Source: Planctomycetia bacterium (GTDB taxonomy: Bacteria; Planctomycetota; Planctomycetia; Pirellulales; JACPPG01). Taken from it: a stretch of 64,000 nt of DNA. A program made the position numbers and the translations under genes. The stretch spans positions 28,657 to 92,656 of the forward strand of contig JACPPG010000001.1 in the NCBI GenBank assembly GCA_016191115.1, read 5' to 3'. Below, piece by piece: positions 51,460 through 60,120 of this stretch. Each line of letters opens with the position of its first letter. Positions within the stretch are counted from its first letter, which is position 1. The notes beneath the pieces were generated by a model. The model had not been told where the DNA came from, did not search any database, and was given only the letters and a program-made list of their open reading frames with translations.

Positions 51460-51488
51460 TTTTTACCCTCGGGAAACCCTTGTGTAAA
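51460..51488 (-). promoter_or_regulatory. Candidate promoter of the redoxin/copper-protein gene
   Basis: On the minus strand TTTACA (51488-51483) and TAAAAA (51465-51460) are separated by exactly 17 bases. A small inverted repeat (AATAGTT-N8-AACTATT, 51440-51461) follows directly and could be an operator. The start codon lies about 120 bases downstream. Confidence 0.4.
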
Positions 51489-51630
51489 GAGACAGTTGGG
51501 TCAGTCTAGCAAAAAAGCGAGCCCGCCGCCGCCGAAACAGATTCCCCAAATTGCCAGAGATCCCACCTGAGCCTCGGCCCCCAGCGGGGACGCGTTCGCT
51601 CCGTGGCGGCCGCCGTTGGTTCCATCGAGC

Positions 51631-51897
51631 CTATTTCTTAGTCGCCGGCTGGGCACGCTGCCGCGACTGTTCGAGCTTCTTCCGCAGGTGGGCGAACTTC
51701 GTCGCCGGCTTTCGCGGTGTCTGGCGGCCTTGTTTCGACACGATTCGTCTCCCACGGCACTCGACGAAGTCGCGGACCTTTCCGTTGCGAGGCAACCACC
51801 TGGTTCGGACGCGCACTTCCGCGACACATTGTACAATCCACTGCGCGGTCGCCAACCAATGAATTCGCACGGCGATCGCCGACGGTCTTGTTCGCAC
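51631..51897 (-). CDS. Possible small basic protein in a 610-base gap
   Basis: An 88-residue frame on the minus strand ends in a Lys/Arg-rich helix (FAHLRKKLEQSRQRAQPATKK cut here to LRKKLEQSRQRAQ). The middle reads WIVQCVAEVRVRTRWLPRNG, a plausible beta-hairpin. I cannot match it to a family and the start is undefined. The rest of the divergent gap 51338-51946 holds only the candidate promoter at 51460. The frame may be chance. Confidence 0.25.
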   Translation of the reverse strand: MRTRPSAIAVRIHWLATAQWIVQCVAEVRVRTRWLPRNGKVRDFVECRGRRIVSKQGRQTPRKPATKFAHLRKKLEQSRQRAQPATKK

Positions 51898-51946
51898 GGC
51901 CCGACTGGACTCACGCGCGGCTGCCTATGCCGCGGGAGAGGCTATC

Positions 51947-53401
51947 ATGCTCGTCAAACGCGCGCTCGTCGCTACGCTGCTTTTCGTCGTTGCCGGGTGC
52001 GCCGCTGGCGGCCCCACGCCCGACGGGCGTTCCAAGAAAACCGATGCCCGCATGACGCACGTCGTCACCGCCGACACGCCGTACTATCGCACCGGTCCGC
52101 AGCAGGGCCGCCCGCCCGACGGGGAGCTCAAAGCACAATCGCGCGTCCGCCTGGTCCGCGCGGCGGGCAGTTACTCGCTCGTCGAATTGCGCGACGGAAG
52201 CCAGGTCTATGTCGACGCCGCGGCGCTAGAGCCCATCGGCGAGCTGCGCGTCGTGGTCACACCCGACGTCCGCAGCGTCGCCCAATCGAGCAATCAATTC
52301 GCGATCGATCTGTACAAGCGGCTGATCGAGGCGAAGAACGACAACGTCTTCTGCTCGCCGGCCAGCATCTCCACCGCGCTTGCCATGACTTACGCGGGCG
52401 CGGGCGGCCAGACGGCAGAGCAGATGGCCGCCGTCCTGCACCTCGATTTGCCCACCGACCGGCTATACGTCGCCTTCGCGGAGCTGACGAAGATGTTCGC
52501 CGCTAGCGACAGCGCCTCGGGCGTGCAACTCAACGTGGCCAACCGGCTGTGGGGCCAGGAAGGATACAAGTTCCTGCCCGAGTTCCTCGATCGCACGCGC
52601 GACACGTTCGCCGCCGGCCTGGCCCAGGTCGATTTCGAGGGCCAGTCGGAGGCGGCCCGCGCGAAGATCAACGACTGGGTCGGCCGCGAGACCGAGGGCA
52701 AGATCGAGAACCTGATGCCGCCCGGATCCATCGACACGATGACGCGGTTGGTGCTCACCAACGCGATCTACTTCAAGGGCCGGTGGACCGAGCCGTTCAA
52801 GGCGCCAATGACCGAGCCGGCCCCCTTTCACGCCCTGGGCGGCAAGGACGTCGAGGTTCCGCTCATGCGACAAAAGGAGCACTTTGGCTATTTCGCTGCC
52901 GACGGGCTGCAATTGCTCGAACTGCCCTACGGCAAGGGGGAGATGTCGATGATCGTGCTGTTGCCGGAGAAGAACGACGGCATTGCGGAGCTTGAGTCGC
53001 GGCTGTCGGCCGCCACGCTCGACGAATGGACGGCGGGTCTGGGACACAGAGAGGTCCGCGTGCTGCTACCCAAGTTCAAGCTCGAGGCCGAGTACAGCTT
53101 GAAGGACGTGCTGGCGGCCTTGGGCATGCCGCTGGCGTTCGAGCCGGATCGCGCCGATTTCTCAGGCATGACGAGCGAGGAAAAACTCTTCCTCTCGGCC
53201 GTGATCCATAAAGCGGTCGTGGACGTCAATGAGGAGGGGACCGAAGCAGCGGCGGCGACGGGCATCGCTGTCGGTGCGACGGCGGCGCCAGCGGATCAGC
53301 CCCCCACCTTCCGCGCCGACCATCCGTTCGTCTTCCTGATCCGCGAGAAGACGACCGGCAGCGTCCTCTTCCTCGGGCGGTTCGTCGGGCCGGAGAAGTA
53401 G
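51947..53401 (+). CDS. Lipoprotein serpin with N-terminal SH3-like domain
   Basis: The 484-residue protein has a lipoprotein signal with VVAGC (Cys18). A small beta domain follows at about 35-100 (SH3-like: DTPYYRTGPQQGRPPDGELK; RLVRAAGSYSLVELRDGSQV), then a full serpin domain. Serpin marks are NVFCSPASISTALAMTYAGA, LVLTNAIYFKGRWTEPF, LPKFKLEAEYSLKDVLAALG and HPFVFLIREKTTGSVLFLGR. The reactive-loop hinge reads EEGTEAAAATG, the consensus of inhibitory serpins. Counting from the hinge Glu as P17 puts Thr at P1 and Ala at P1'. It is therefore probably an envelope-anchored inhibitor of an elastase- or subtilisin-like protease. GGGAGAGG precedes the ATG. Confidence 0.93.
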   Translation: MLVKRALVATLLFVVAGCAAGGPTPDGRSKKTDARMTHVVTADTPYYRTGPQQGRPPDGELKAQSRVRLVRAAGSYSLVELRDGSQVYVDAAALEPIGELRVVVTPDVRSVAQSSNQFAIDLYKRLIEAKNDNVFCSPASISTALAMTYAGAGGQTAEQMAAVLHLDLPTDRLYVAFAELTKMFAASDSASGVQLNVANRLWGQEGYKFLPEFLDRTRDTFAAGLAQVDFEGQSEAARAKINDWVGRETEGKIENLMPPGSIDTMTRLVLTNAIYFKGRWTEPFKAPMTEPAPFHALGGKDVEVPLMRQKEHFGYFAADGLQLLELPYGKGEMSMIVLLPEKNDGIAELESRLSAATLDEWTAGLGHREVRVLLPKFKLEAEYSLKDVLAALGMPLAFEPDRADFSGMTSEEKLFLSAVIHKAVVDVNEEGTEAAAATGIAVGATAAPADQPPTFRADHPFVFLIREKTTGSVLFLGRFVGPEK

Positions 53402-53541
53402 CGGGTTGGGAGTGGGGAAGTTCGATATCCGCGACATTCGCGTTTTGACATTGCATTCGACACTCTCGCCGGGCGGTTCATAGAATTATGACGCCGGCGA
53501 CGCCCTCCGCGCCGCGCGTTGACGTCCGAGCCCCCCGCGCC

Positions 53542-55215
53542 ATGAGCAAGCAGTACATCTATCAGATCGGCGGCCTCACCAAGAAGCACGGCCAGCGCGA
53601 GGTGCTCAAGGACATCTGGCTGGCTTTCTACCCGGGCGCGAAAATCGGCGTCCTGGGCCGCAACGGCGCCGGCAAGAGCACGCTCTTGCGGATCATGTCC
53701 GGGGTCGATCGAGAGTTCGACGGCGAGGCCCGCCTGACCGACGGCTTTACCGCCGGCTTCGTGCCACAGGAGCCGATGCTCGATTCGTCGACCAACGTTC
53801 TCGGTAACATCGAGCAGGCCGTGGCGCCGACGCGCCAACTGCTCAAGCGCTTCGAGGAGATCAACGCCCGCTTCGCCGAGCCCTTGGACGACGCTGCCAT
53901 GGAGAAGCTCTTGGCCGAGCAGGCCCGCGTGCAGGATCGGATCGACGCGGTGAACGCCTGGGAGCTGGACCGGCAGGTCGAGATCGCCATGGACGCCATG
54001 CAGCTTCCGCCGGGCGAGGCCGATCCGGCGACCCTCTCCGGCGGCGAGCGGCGGCGCGTGGCGCTGTGCAAGATGCTCTTGGAAAAGCCCGATCTATTGC
54101 TCTTGGACGAGCCGACCAATCACCTGGACGCCGAAAGCGTGGCATGGCTCGAGCGGCACCTGGCCGAGTATCCCGGCACGGTGGTGGCGGTGACGCACGA
54201 CCGGTATTTCCTCGACAACGTCGCCGGCTGGATTCTGGAATTGGACCGCGGTCGGGGCATTCCCTGGGAGGGGAACTATTCCTCGTGGCTCGAGCAGAAG
54301 CGCGATCGCCTGGCCCACGAGGAAAAGGCGGCCTCGGCCCGGCAAAAGACGCTCCAACGCGAGCTGGATTGGATTCGCCTGGCGCCCCGTGCACGGCAGG
54401 CCAAGAGCAAGGCGCGGATCACGGCCTACGAAAAGCTGTCTGCCGAGACGTACGAGGATCGGCAGGACGAGTTCGAGATGCAGATCCCGCCCGGCAAGCA
54501 CCTGGGCGAGCTGGTGATCGAGCTGGCGCACGTCAGCAAGGGCTACGGCGAGAGGTTGTTGATCGACGACTTGAGCCTGCACCTGCCGCCTGGCGGCATC
54601 GTCGGCGTGATCGGACCCAACGGCGCCGGCAAGACGACGCTCTTTCGGATGCTGGTGGGCGAGGAGAAGCCCGATGCCGGCACGGTCCGCATCGGTCCCA
54701 CGGTGGAGCTGGGCTATGTGGACCAGAACCGCGACGCGCTACAGGCCGAGAAAACCGTGTTCGAGGAGATCTCCGGCGGCTACGACAACTTCGACATCGG
54801 CGGGCGGAAGATCCCCTCGCGGGCGTACGTGGGCCGGTTCAATTTTCTCGGTCCCGACCAGCAGAAGAAGGTCGGCACGCTCTCGGGAGGAGAGCGGAAC
54901 CGCGTGCACCTGGCAAAGCTGCTGCGGCGGGGCGCCAATGTGCTCTTGCTCGACGAACCGACGAACGATCTGGACGTCGACACGCTGCGGGCCCTGGAGG
55001 AAGCGATTCTCAATTTCGCCGGCTGCGTGGTGGTAATCAGCCACGACCGGTGGTTTCTGGACCGCATCGCCACGCATATCCTGGCATTCGAAGGAGACGG
55101 CTACGTCCACTGGTGCGAAGGCAACTTCCAGACCTATGAGGAGCAGCGCCGCACGCGCATGGGGATCGAAGCCGACCAGCCGAAACGATTCAAGTACAAA
55201 AAACTGAGGAAGTAG
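53542..55215 (+). CDS. ettA: Energy-dependent translational throttle protein EttA (ABC-F)
   Basis: The 557-residue ABC-F ATPase has two nucleotide-binding domains and no membrane part; it binds the ribosomal E site and gates the first peptide bond according to ATP level. Domain 1 has GRNGAGKST and [20 protein letters not shown] with [12 protein letters not shown]. The P-site tRNA-interaction segment is about 240-310 ([19 protein letters not shown]). Domain 2 has [24 protein letters not shown] and [12 protein letters not shown]. The ATG at 53542 ([17 protein letters not shown]) is chosen; 18 upstream residues are not conserved. The end ([12 protein letters not shown]) is typical of EttA. A tiny basic-protein gene follows after 11 bases. 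Confidence 0.94.
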   Translation: MSKQYIYQIGGLTKKHGQREVLKDIWLAFYPGAKIGVLGRNGAGKSTLLRIMSGVDREFDGEARLTDGFTAGFVPQEPMLDSSTNVLGNIEQAVAPTRQLLKRFEEINARFAEPLDDAAMEKLLAEQARVQDRIDAVNAWELDRQVEIAMDAMQLPPGEADPATLSGGERRRVALCKMLLEKPDLLLLDEPTNHLDAESVAWLERHLAEYPGTVVAVTHDRYFLDNVAGWILELDRGRGIPWEGNYSSWLEQKRDRLAHEEKAASARQKTLQRELDWIRLAPRARQAKSKARITAYEKLSAETYEDRQDEFEMQIPPGKHLGELVIELAHVSKGYGERLLIDDLSLHLPPGGIVGVIGPNGAGKTTLFRMLVGEEKPDAGTVRIGPTVELGYVDQNRDALQAEKTVFEEISGGYDNFDIGGRKIPSRAYVGRFNFLGPDQQKKVGTLSGGERNRVHLAKLLRRGANVLLLDEPTNDLDVDTLRALEEAILNFAGCVVVISHDRWFLDRIATHILAFEGDGYVHWCEGNFQTYEEQRRTRMGIEADQPKRFKYKKLRK

Positions 55216-55226
55216 GAGCGCGCGAA

Positions 55227-55388
55227 ATGACCGTGATGCACACCGGATCGACGAAGAAATACGTGGCTGGCTGGGAAACGATCTTTGCCGGGGGTGCCGG
55301 CGGAAAAGCCAAGGGCGCCAAACGCGCGGCCAGCACGGCCAAGCGCCCCGCTGCCGCGAAGAAAAAGAAGCCGACGGCCAAGAAGTAG
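55227..55388 (+). CDS. Small basic protein (53 residues)
   Basis: This short gene lies 11 bases after ettA and has AGGAGCG upstream of its ATG. The start MTVMHTGSTKKYVAGWETIF is structured-looking; the rest is Lys/Ala/Gly-rich (KAKGAKRAASTAKR; AAAKKKKPTAKK), resembling nucleic-acid-binding or ribosome-associated basic tails. I recall similar short planctomycete proteins with the same opening, but cannot confirm that here. Co-transcription with ettA and closeness to an elongation-factor gene suggest a role at the ribosome. It would be missed by a 60-residue length cut-off. Confidence 0.72.
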   Translation: MTVMHTGSTKKYVAGWETIFAGGAGGKAKGAKRAASTAKRPAAAKKKKPTAKK

Positions 55389-55416
55389 CGCTGCCAAACT
55401 TGACCGCAGGTGCGCT

Positions 55417-55980
55417 TCACGCTCGTGACAGGAACGCGCCGGTCCGCGAGTCGACCTTGATTGTCTCGCCGGTCGAGAGGTACTCGGGCACCATGACAAC
55501 CAGTCCCGTCTCGAGCGTGGCGGGCTTGGTGCGGCCGGTGGCCGAGTTGCCGCGCACCGACGGGTCGGTCTGCGTGATCGCCAGCTCGACCGTGGCCGGC
55601 ACTTGCAGGCCCACGGCCTGCTCGTTGTAGATGAGCACCTGCACGCCCTCGAGCCGATCGGTCAGGTACTGCGCCTCGTCCTTGACGTCCTCGAGCGGAA
55701 GCGCGTACTGATTGAAGTCTACCTCGTCGAGAAAGTGCATGTGCGTGGCGTCGGCGTACATGAACTTCACGGCGCGGCGATGAAAGTCGGCCTCGGGCAG
55801 GGACTCGCCCCCTTTGAGCGTAATGTCCACCTTCTGCTTGGTGACCAGGTTCCGCGCGCGGTACTTGTACAGCGTGGCGGCGCCCCGCGCTGACGGGCTT
55901 TGCACGGCGATCGACTCGATCACGCAGGGCGCATCCTGGTAGTTGACGATCGCGCCGGGCTTGATGTCTTTGGCAATCAT
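55417..55980 (-). CDS. Elongation factor P family protein, EfpL/YeiP-like
   Basis: The 187-residue protein has the three beta-barrels of EF-P. The tip loop reads VQSPSARGAATLYKYR, with Arg32 at the position of the modified Lys/Arg of EF-P. The Ser-Pro-x-Ala-Arg-Gly pattern and ATLYK are those of the YeiP/EfpL subgroup rather than of classical EF-P (which has KPGKGQAF). Other marks are LITDRLEG-like YLTDRLEGVQVLIYNEQAVG and GRTKPATLETGLVVMVPEYL. EF-P paralogues relieve stalling at proline runs. It is convergent with ettA and the small basic gene, 28 bases away. No modification gene (epmA, earP) is nearby, which fits an unmodified EfpL type. Confidence 0.88.
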   Translation of the reverse strand: MIAKDIKPGAIVNYQDAPCVIESIAVQSPSARGAATLYKYRARNLVTKQKVDITLKGGESLPEADFHRRAVKFMYADATHMHFLDEVDFNQYALPLEDVKDEAQYLTDRLEGVQVLIYNEQAVGLQVPATVELAITQTDPSVRGNSATGRTKPATLETGLVVMVPEYLSTGETIKVDSRTGAFLSRA

Positions 55981-56028
55981 GGCGAACTAAGGAATGTCCT
56001 TCAAAAGATGACGCGGACTGTCGCACGC

Positions 56029-56511
56029 TCACATCAGCGAGCCCGACTGGGGATCGACGCCCACGCCGTGCGTCAGCTTGACGAGCGCTTCGAGCACGAC
56101 CAACAGCGTGCTGGGGTCGAGCATCTCATCCGGCTCGTCCCCTTCGGCCCCCGCGACCAGTTGCTCGAAGTGCATGATATCGAAGCGGGCGTCGCAGCGC
56201 GGCAGCTCGGCCAGCTTCTTGGCGTCGGCCGTTTCGACGGGCCGCATCTCCTCGGCCAAGGCGGCTCCTTGCTCGAGCACCTCTTCGCCAGCCAGGTAAC
56301 TGATGTCCAGGGCGGCAAAATCGTCGGGCGACACCAGCGTCAACGATTCGAAAAACCCGCGCTCGTCGGTTTGCTTGTCGGTCAATTCATAATGGTCGCC
56401 CAAACGGCGGAGCGTGGACTCCACCTGCGCCATCGTCGGGCGCTTCGATGAGCGAAACAGCACGAAGTACGTCTCGCGCCATTGATAGTCGTCGCTTTCG
56501 AATGTCGACAT
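56029..56511 (-). CDS. Hypothetical acidic protein
   Basis: The 160-residue soluble protein starts at 56511 with GGAG upstream (MSTFESDDYQWRETYFVLF). It is acidic, alpha/beta and without signal or membrane segment. The middle holds TLRRLGDHYELTDKQTDERG and LTLVSPDDFAALDISYLAGE. I do not recognise a family; similar genes seem to accompany efp in planctomycetes, but that is recollection only. It precedes efpL on the same strand, about 50 bases away, and follows another small gene, so the three may form an operon. Confidence 0.65.
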   Translation of the reverse strand: MSTFESDDYQWRETYFVLFRSSKRPTMAQVESTLRRLGDHYELTDKQTDERGFFESLTLVSPDDFAALDISYLAGEEVLEQGAALAEEMRPVETADAKKLAELPRCDARFDIMHFEQLVAGAEGDEPDEMLDPSTLLVVLEALVKLTHGVGVDPQSGSLM

Positions 56512-56584
56512 GACGGTCTCCTTCCGTCGCCGGCGACGGCCGCCCCTAGTCCACAATCCCTAACCCCCGCTCCCTTCTCCTCCG

Positions 56585-56818
56585 TCACTCCCACGTATCG
56601 CCCGGGCCGGCCGGCCCGCCGGCCCACTCCTCCAAGGCCCGCAACAGCGCATCGCGCTCGTCCTTGTTGGCCCACACGACCTCTCCCTGCTCGAGGCGAA
56701 CTTCGTAGTCCCCTTCGCACTGGCAATCATCTTCGCCACAAAAATGGGGCGTCGCCGCCACCCAGATGACGCGATACAGGGGAACGTGCTTGTCGTCGAT
56801 CAGACAAAAAACGGACAT
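56585..56818 (-). CDS. Hypothetical small protein with a Cys-rich loop
   Basis: The 77-residue protein has three cysteines in the loop HFCGEDDCQCEGDYEVRLEQ, a possible metal site. It begins MSVFCLIDDKHVPLYRVIWV. No known family is assigned. It is 70 bases upstream of the acidic-protein gene on the same strand. The intervening DNA contains ATCCCTAACCCCCGCTCCC, related to the C/G-rich tract at the uppS start. Confidence 0.6.
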   Translation of the reverse strand: MSVFCLIDDKHVPLYRVIWVAATPHFCGEDDCQCEGDYEVRLEQGEVVWANKDERDALLRALEEWAGGPAGPGDTWE

Positions 56819-56919
56819 CAGTCAATCCCTCTCTCAAACTTCCGCTTGGCAAATGCACTCGTGCGCGACGCGTTGTCGTGCCGGACCGCCGAGGTAGACC
56901 GGGCGGCTCGGCGCGTATG

Positions 56920-57756
56920 TCATCCCTTCGTACCGGCGGTCTTTGCCGCCCCGCCCAGCTCCGCCGAGCGGCGCGTGGCCGCCTCGACGGCGGCGATCAT
57001 CGCCGCCCGCGCGCCGGCCGACTCCAATGCCGCCAGGCCGGCGATCGTCGTGCCGCCGGGGCTCGCCACCGCGTCCTTGAGCACCGCCGGGTGCTCGCCG
57101 GTCGCCAATACCATTTCCGCCGCGCCGCGAACCGTTTGCGCCGCCAGGGCCAGCGCCACGTCGCGCGGCAGGCCCACGCGGACGCCGCCGTCGGCCAGGG
57201 CTTCGATCATCATGTAAACAAAGGCCGGGCCCGAGCCCGAAAGCCCCGTCACCGCGTCCATCAGCGATTCATCAACTGGATAGGCTCTTCCAACCGCGGC
57301 CAGGAGGCGGCCGACCAATTCGCCGTCGGCGGTGGTCGCACCCGGACCCAAACAATAGCCGCTCGCGCCGCTGGCGACGAGGCACGGTGTGTTGGGCATC
57401 ACGCGGACCAAGCGCGGCCCCGGGCCAAGTCCGGCCGCGAGCCTCGCCAAGGGCACGCCCGCCGCGATCGAAATGACCAGGTGGCCGGCGGTGGCGTGCC
57501 CCCGCAATTCGGCCAGCACTTCGTCGATCTGCTGTGGCTTCACCGCCAGAAACACGACATCGCTAGCAGCCAGCACATCCCGATTCGTGGCCGCGAGCCG
57601 GGCCCCGGTGGCCTTGCCGAATTGCTCCCCGGCCGGCCGCGAGGGGTCGGCCGCCACCATCTCCTCGGCCCGCGCCAGGTGGGCAGCGAGCAATCCCCGG
57701 GCCAGGGCCGTCGCCATACGGCCGGCGCCGACGAATCCAAACCTGGGAATTGCCAT
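56920..57756 (-). CDS. proC: Pyrroline-5-carboxylate reductase
   Basis: The 278-residue enzyme performs the last step of proline synthesis. The Rossmann start is RFGFVGAGRMATALARGLL. Family motifs are FLAVKPQQIDEVLAELRG, LVRVMPNTPCLVASGASGY, DAVTGLSGSGPAFVYMMIEA and ALKDAVASPGGTTIAGLAAL (given here as LKDAVASPGGTTIAGL). The ATG at 57756 is chosen because the nucleotide-binding strand starts at once; the open frame extends far upstream to 58479 without conserved sequence. A Lys/Gly/Thr-rich tail ends it. proA lies 31 kb away. It is divergent from the lipoprotein gene at 58 kb. Confidence 0.94.
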   Translation of the reverse strand: MAIPRFGFVGAGRMATALARGLLAAHLARAEEMVAADPSRPAGEQFGKATGARLAATNRDVLAASDVVFLAVKPQQIDEVLAELRGHATAGHLVISIAAGVPLARLAAGLGPGPRLVRVMPNTPCLVASGASGYCLGPGATTADGELVGRLLAAVGRAYPVDESLMDAVTGLSGSGPAFVYMMIEALADGGVRVGLPRDVALALAAQTVRGAAEMVLATGEHPAVLKDAVASPGGTTIAGLAALESAGARAAMIAAVEAATRRSAELGGAAKTAGTKG

Positions 57757-58088
57757 AGGCCGCTCGCCGCCTGTACCGGCGGTAGTTTCGGGTGCAGCTT
57801 CGCCCCATGCTACGCAAAACGCGAAAGATGGACAATCCGCCGGTTTCGGCCGCATGCTATGGCTGTTCGGCACCAGGGACCGAGCGGCGCTGACCTTGCC
57901 AGCGGGGTGCCCTCGGAAATCTAGCTCGCGGCTTGCCTGCGACATCGTAGCGCCGCGTCCGGCGGCGTTACCCCCCAAGGCTTCAGGGCGAATCCCGCCT
58001 GGACGCCGCGGCCCATTTTTGCGAGACTTCGCGACCTTTTCCCTTGCCCGGGCTGCCCCGGGGATCACCTCAAAGCATGGGTCGACCA
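57757..58088. other. Divergent intergenic region, nothing recognised
   Basis: This 332-base gap lies between proC and a lipoprotein-like gene. Open frames cross it but have no protein-like pattern. No repeat family member and no clear promoter were seen. Confidence 0.35.
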
Positions 58089-58559
58089 ATGCGGCACTGT
58101 GAGGGTTTCTCGCGCGCCGGCCGACAGCGAGAACGCATCGCGCGGCGTTGCGCTGGAAGGCTCGGAATTGATGCTGCGGCATCTTTTGTTCTGGCGGTCG
58201 TACTCGTGACGGCGCTGTGCGGTTGCCAACCGCTGGCAGTAACGCCCGATGCTCGATCGACGACGTCCGCAAAAGCCGCATCCAAGCAATCGGTCCAGCA
58301 GGACGATGACACGTTGCTCGGCCGGCTGGATACAAGCACCAAGAAAATGGCCGCCGCGGTGACGCACCCCCTTGAGCCCAAGCCAAGCCAGGCTCAAGCC
58401 AAAGCGCGCGCCACTGCCAACGACAAGCATAAAAGGGCCACGGCGGCAAAGCGCCGCAAACCGCGGGAGCGGTCGCCATTCATGGCCTGGCTCTTCCCCG
58501 AGCCCAAGGAGCCGGTGACGCTCAAGGAATGGCTGTCGCAGGACCGGGTTGGGACGTAG
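58089..58559 (+). CDS. Small lipoprotein-like basic protein
   Basis: The roughly 156-residue protein has a hydrophobic segment ending in a lipobox (VLAVVLVTALCGCQPL, about residues 31-46). A Ser/Thr/Lys/Ala-rich region and a highly basic stretch (ANDKHKRATAAKRRKPRER) follow, then the end FMAWLFPEPKEPVTLKEWLS. The long Arg-rich part before the helix makes the start uncertain; ATGs at 58044, 58077 and 58089 are in frame. I know no family. It may be an envelope protein that contacts the cell wall or nucleic acid. Confidence 0.5.
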   Translation: MRHCEGFSRAGRQRERIARRCAGRLGIDAAASFVLAVVLVTALCGCQPLAVTPDARSTTSAKAASKQSVQQDDDTLLGRLDTSTKKMAAAVTHPLEPKPSQAQAKARATANDKHKRATAAKRRKPRERSPFMAWLFPEPKEPVTLKEWLSQDRVGT

Positions 58560-58760
58560 TGTGGGGTTGCCGCGGACTAAGCCGAGCAAGGCGGGCCCCT
58601 TCTCGCACTCCGCCGTTCCCTTTGCCGGCCTTGTTTGGCCGTTCATGCGAAATCTGCTTCAGCGCGCAGCCCCGGGGGGCTTCCACGGGCGCGCGTCCCT
58701 TCATCCTCGGGCGTCCCGGTCGTTATGATCGATGCAGGAAACCCCTCCGACTCGGCACCC

Positions 58761-59483
58761 ATGAGATTCCTCATCACCAACGACGACGGCATCGACAGCC
58801 CGGGTTTGGAAGCCCTCGTCCGCGCCGTAGCCGAGCTGGGGGCCTCGACCGTCGTCGCGCCGGACCGGCATCTGTCGGGCTGCGGCCATCAGACGACGAC
58901 CGATCGCGCGCTGGCGCTTACGCAAGGGCCCGACGGCCGGCACGTGCTCGATGGCACGCCGGTCGACTGCATCCGCATCGCCCTTGCGCACGTCGAGCCC
59001 GACGTCGACTGGGTCATTTCGGGCATCAATGAGGGTGGGAACCTGGGCGCCGACCTGTACCGCTCCGGCACGGTGGCGGCGGTGCGCGAGGCGGCGCTAT
59101 TGGGGAAGCCGGGCATCGCCGTGTCGCAGTACCGCCGGCGCGGCAGCACGGCCGACTGGGGCCGTGCCGCGCGCTGGACGGCCGACGTGATCCGGAGGCT
59201 ACTGGCGGAGCCCACCGAGCACGGCGTCTTCTGGAACGTCAACTTGCCCGACCAAATCTCGCAGGACGATCCTCCCAAGGTCGTCGTCTGCCCGATGGAC
59301 CCTCATCCGCTCCCCGTGGGTTATCGGCTGGTCGAAGGGCGCTATCGCTATTGCGGCAACTACCACGAGCGACCGCGCCATCCGGGGCACGACGTCGATG
59401 TTTGCTTTTCGGGCGCTATTTCCGTGACCCGATTCTGCCTGCCGCCGCAAGGGCCGGCGACCGGCGGAAGCAGGCTCTTTTAG
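58761..59483 (+). CDS. surE: 5'/3'-nucleotidase SurE
   Basis: The 240-residue metal-dependent phosphatase acts on nucleoside monophosphates. Landmarks are MRFLITNDDGIDSPGLEAL (catalytic Asp pair), VVAPDRHLSGCGHQTT, GTPVDCIRIAL and VISGINEGGNLGADLYRSGT. GCGHQTT replaces the more usual SG.S/ST loop. The ATG at 58761 begins the conserved domain. The stop codon TAG (59481-59483) overlaps the convergent csrA stop by two bases, so the genes share their 3' ends. Confidence 0.94.
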   Translation: MRFLITNDDGIDSPGLEALVRAVAELGASTVVAPDRHLSGCGHQTTTDRALALTQGPDGRHVLDGTPVDCIRIALAHVEPDVDWVISGINEGGNLGADLYRSGTVAAVREAALLGKPGIAVSQYRRRGSTADWGRAARWTADVIRRLLAEPTEHGVFWNVNLPDQISQDDPPKVVVCPMDPHPLPVGYRLVEGRYRYCGNYHERPRHPGHDVDVCFSGAISVTRFCLPPQGPATGGSRLF

Positions 59484-59776
59484 TGTCTTGTGCTGGGCAG
59501 GGTGATCGTGGGCTGCGCTTGCCCCAGGTTGCCTGGCACCTGGACCACGGAGGTGGCTTGCGGGTTGACGGGGGCAACGCAGGGCCCGTTCTGCGACGAC
59601 GCTTCTCTTCCGGCCCCGCCATCCGTGAACAATTCGAGCTCGCCACGCACGATGCGAACGTGCGGAGGAGCCTCGATGCCCACGCTTACGCGACTTCCCG
59701 TCACTCGGTTGACGACGATGGTGATTTCGTCGCCGATGCGGATCTTCTCGCCGGCCTTGCGACTGAGCACTAGCAT
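59480..59776 (-). CDS. csrA: Carbon storage regulator CsrA with extended tail
   Basis: The 98-residue RNA-binding translational regulator begins MLVLSRKAGEKIRIGDEITI and continues VTGSRVSVGIEAPPHVRIVR, the canonical CsrA beta core with the RNA-contact Arg in VRIVRGEL. Normal CsrA has about 60-75 residues; here the last 45 (DGGAGREASSQNGPC; QPTITLPSTRH) are a Gln/Pro/Thr-rich tail without similarity. GAGGAG lies nine bases upstream of the ATG at 59776. CsrA often controls motility; the orphan fliM is the only motility gene in view. Its stop overlaps that of surE. Confidence 0.93.
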   Translation of the reverse strand: MLVLSRKAGEKIRIGDEITIVVNRVTGSRVSVGIEAPPHVRIVRGELELFTDGGAGREASSQNGPCVAPVNPQATSVVQVPGNLGQAQPTITLPSTRH

Positions 59777-60120
59777 CCTTGGCATCTCCTCATGAAACTG
59801 GGTCTGAAACCGTAGCTTTTCTTCCACTTCGCGGGATTGGCGAAAAGAAAAAGCAAAGGCGGTGCCAAGCCTCCGGCGGCCTGTGCTTGCCGCGGGGCAA
59901 CTTGAGAAAAAACGCCGGAAATTCACGGGTTTCGTGAGAAACAAGCTGTCTCCCGATGAGCTGGCCCAAGCGCGCCGCCCATAGTCCGCTGCGTCCTAAA
60001 CTGAGATTCCAGGTCCAAAATGAGACCGAGAATGGGGAGGGACGCCTGGCTGGCGCCTGTGCCCGCGCTCGCACCATGCCTGCTCTTTCGCCTCAGCACG
60101 CCGGCTGCATACGATGGGGC
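59777..60120. other. Divergent intergenic region between csrA and the NUDIX gene
   Basis: 344 bases hold the upstream regions of csrA and of the NUDIX gene. An A-rich run (GAAAAGAAAAAGCAAAGGCG, near 59840) and short A/T patches could hold promoters, but no pair close to consensus stands out. No repeat is present. Confidence 0.35.

Noticed and set aside
51440..51468. AATAGTT/AACTATT hairpin followed by TTTT as a plus-strand terminator
   Set aside because: No plus-strand gene lies upstream of it; it sits in a divergent gap and overlaps a better minus-strand promoter candidate.
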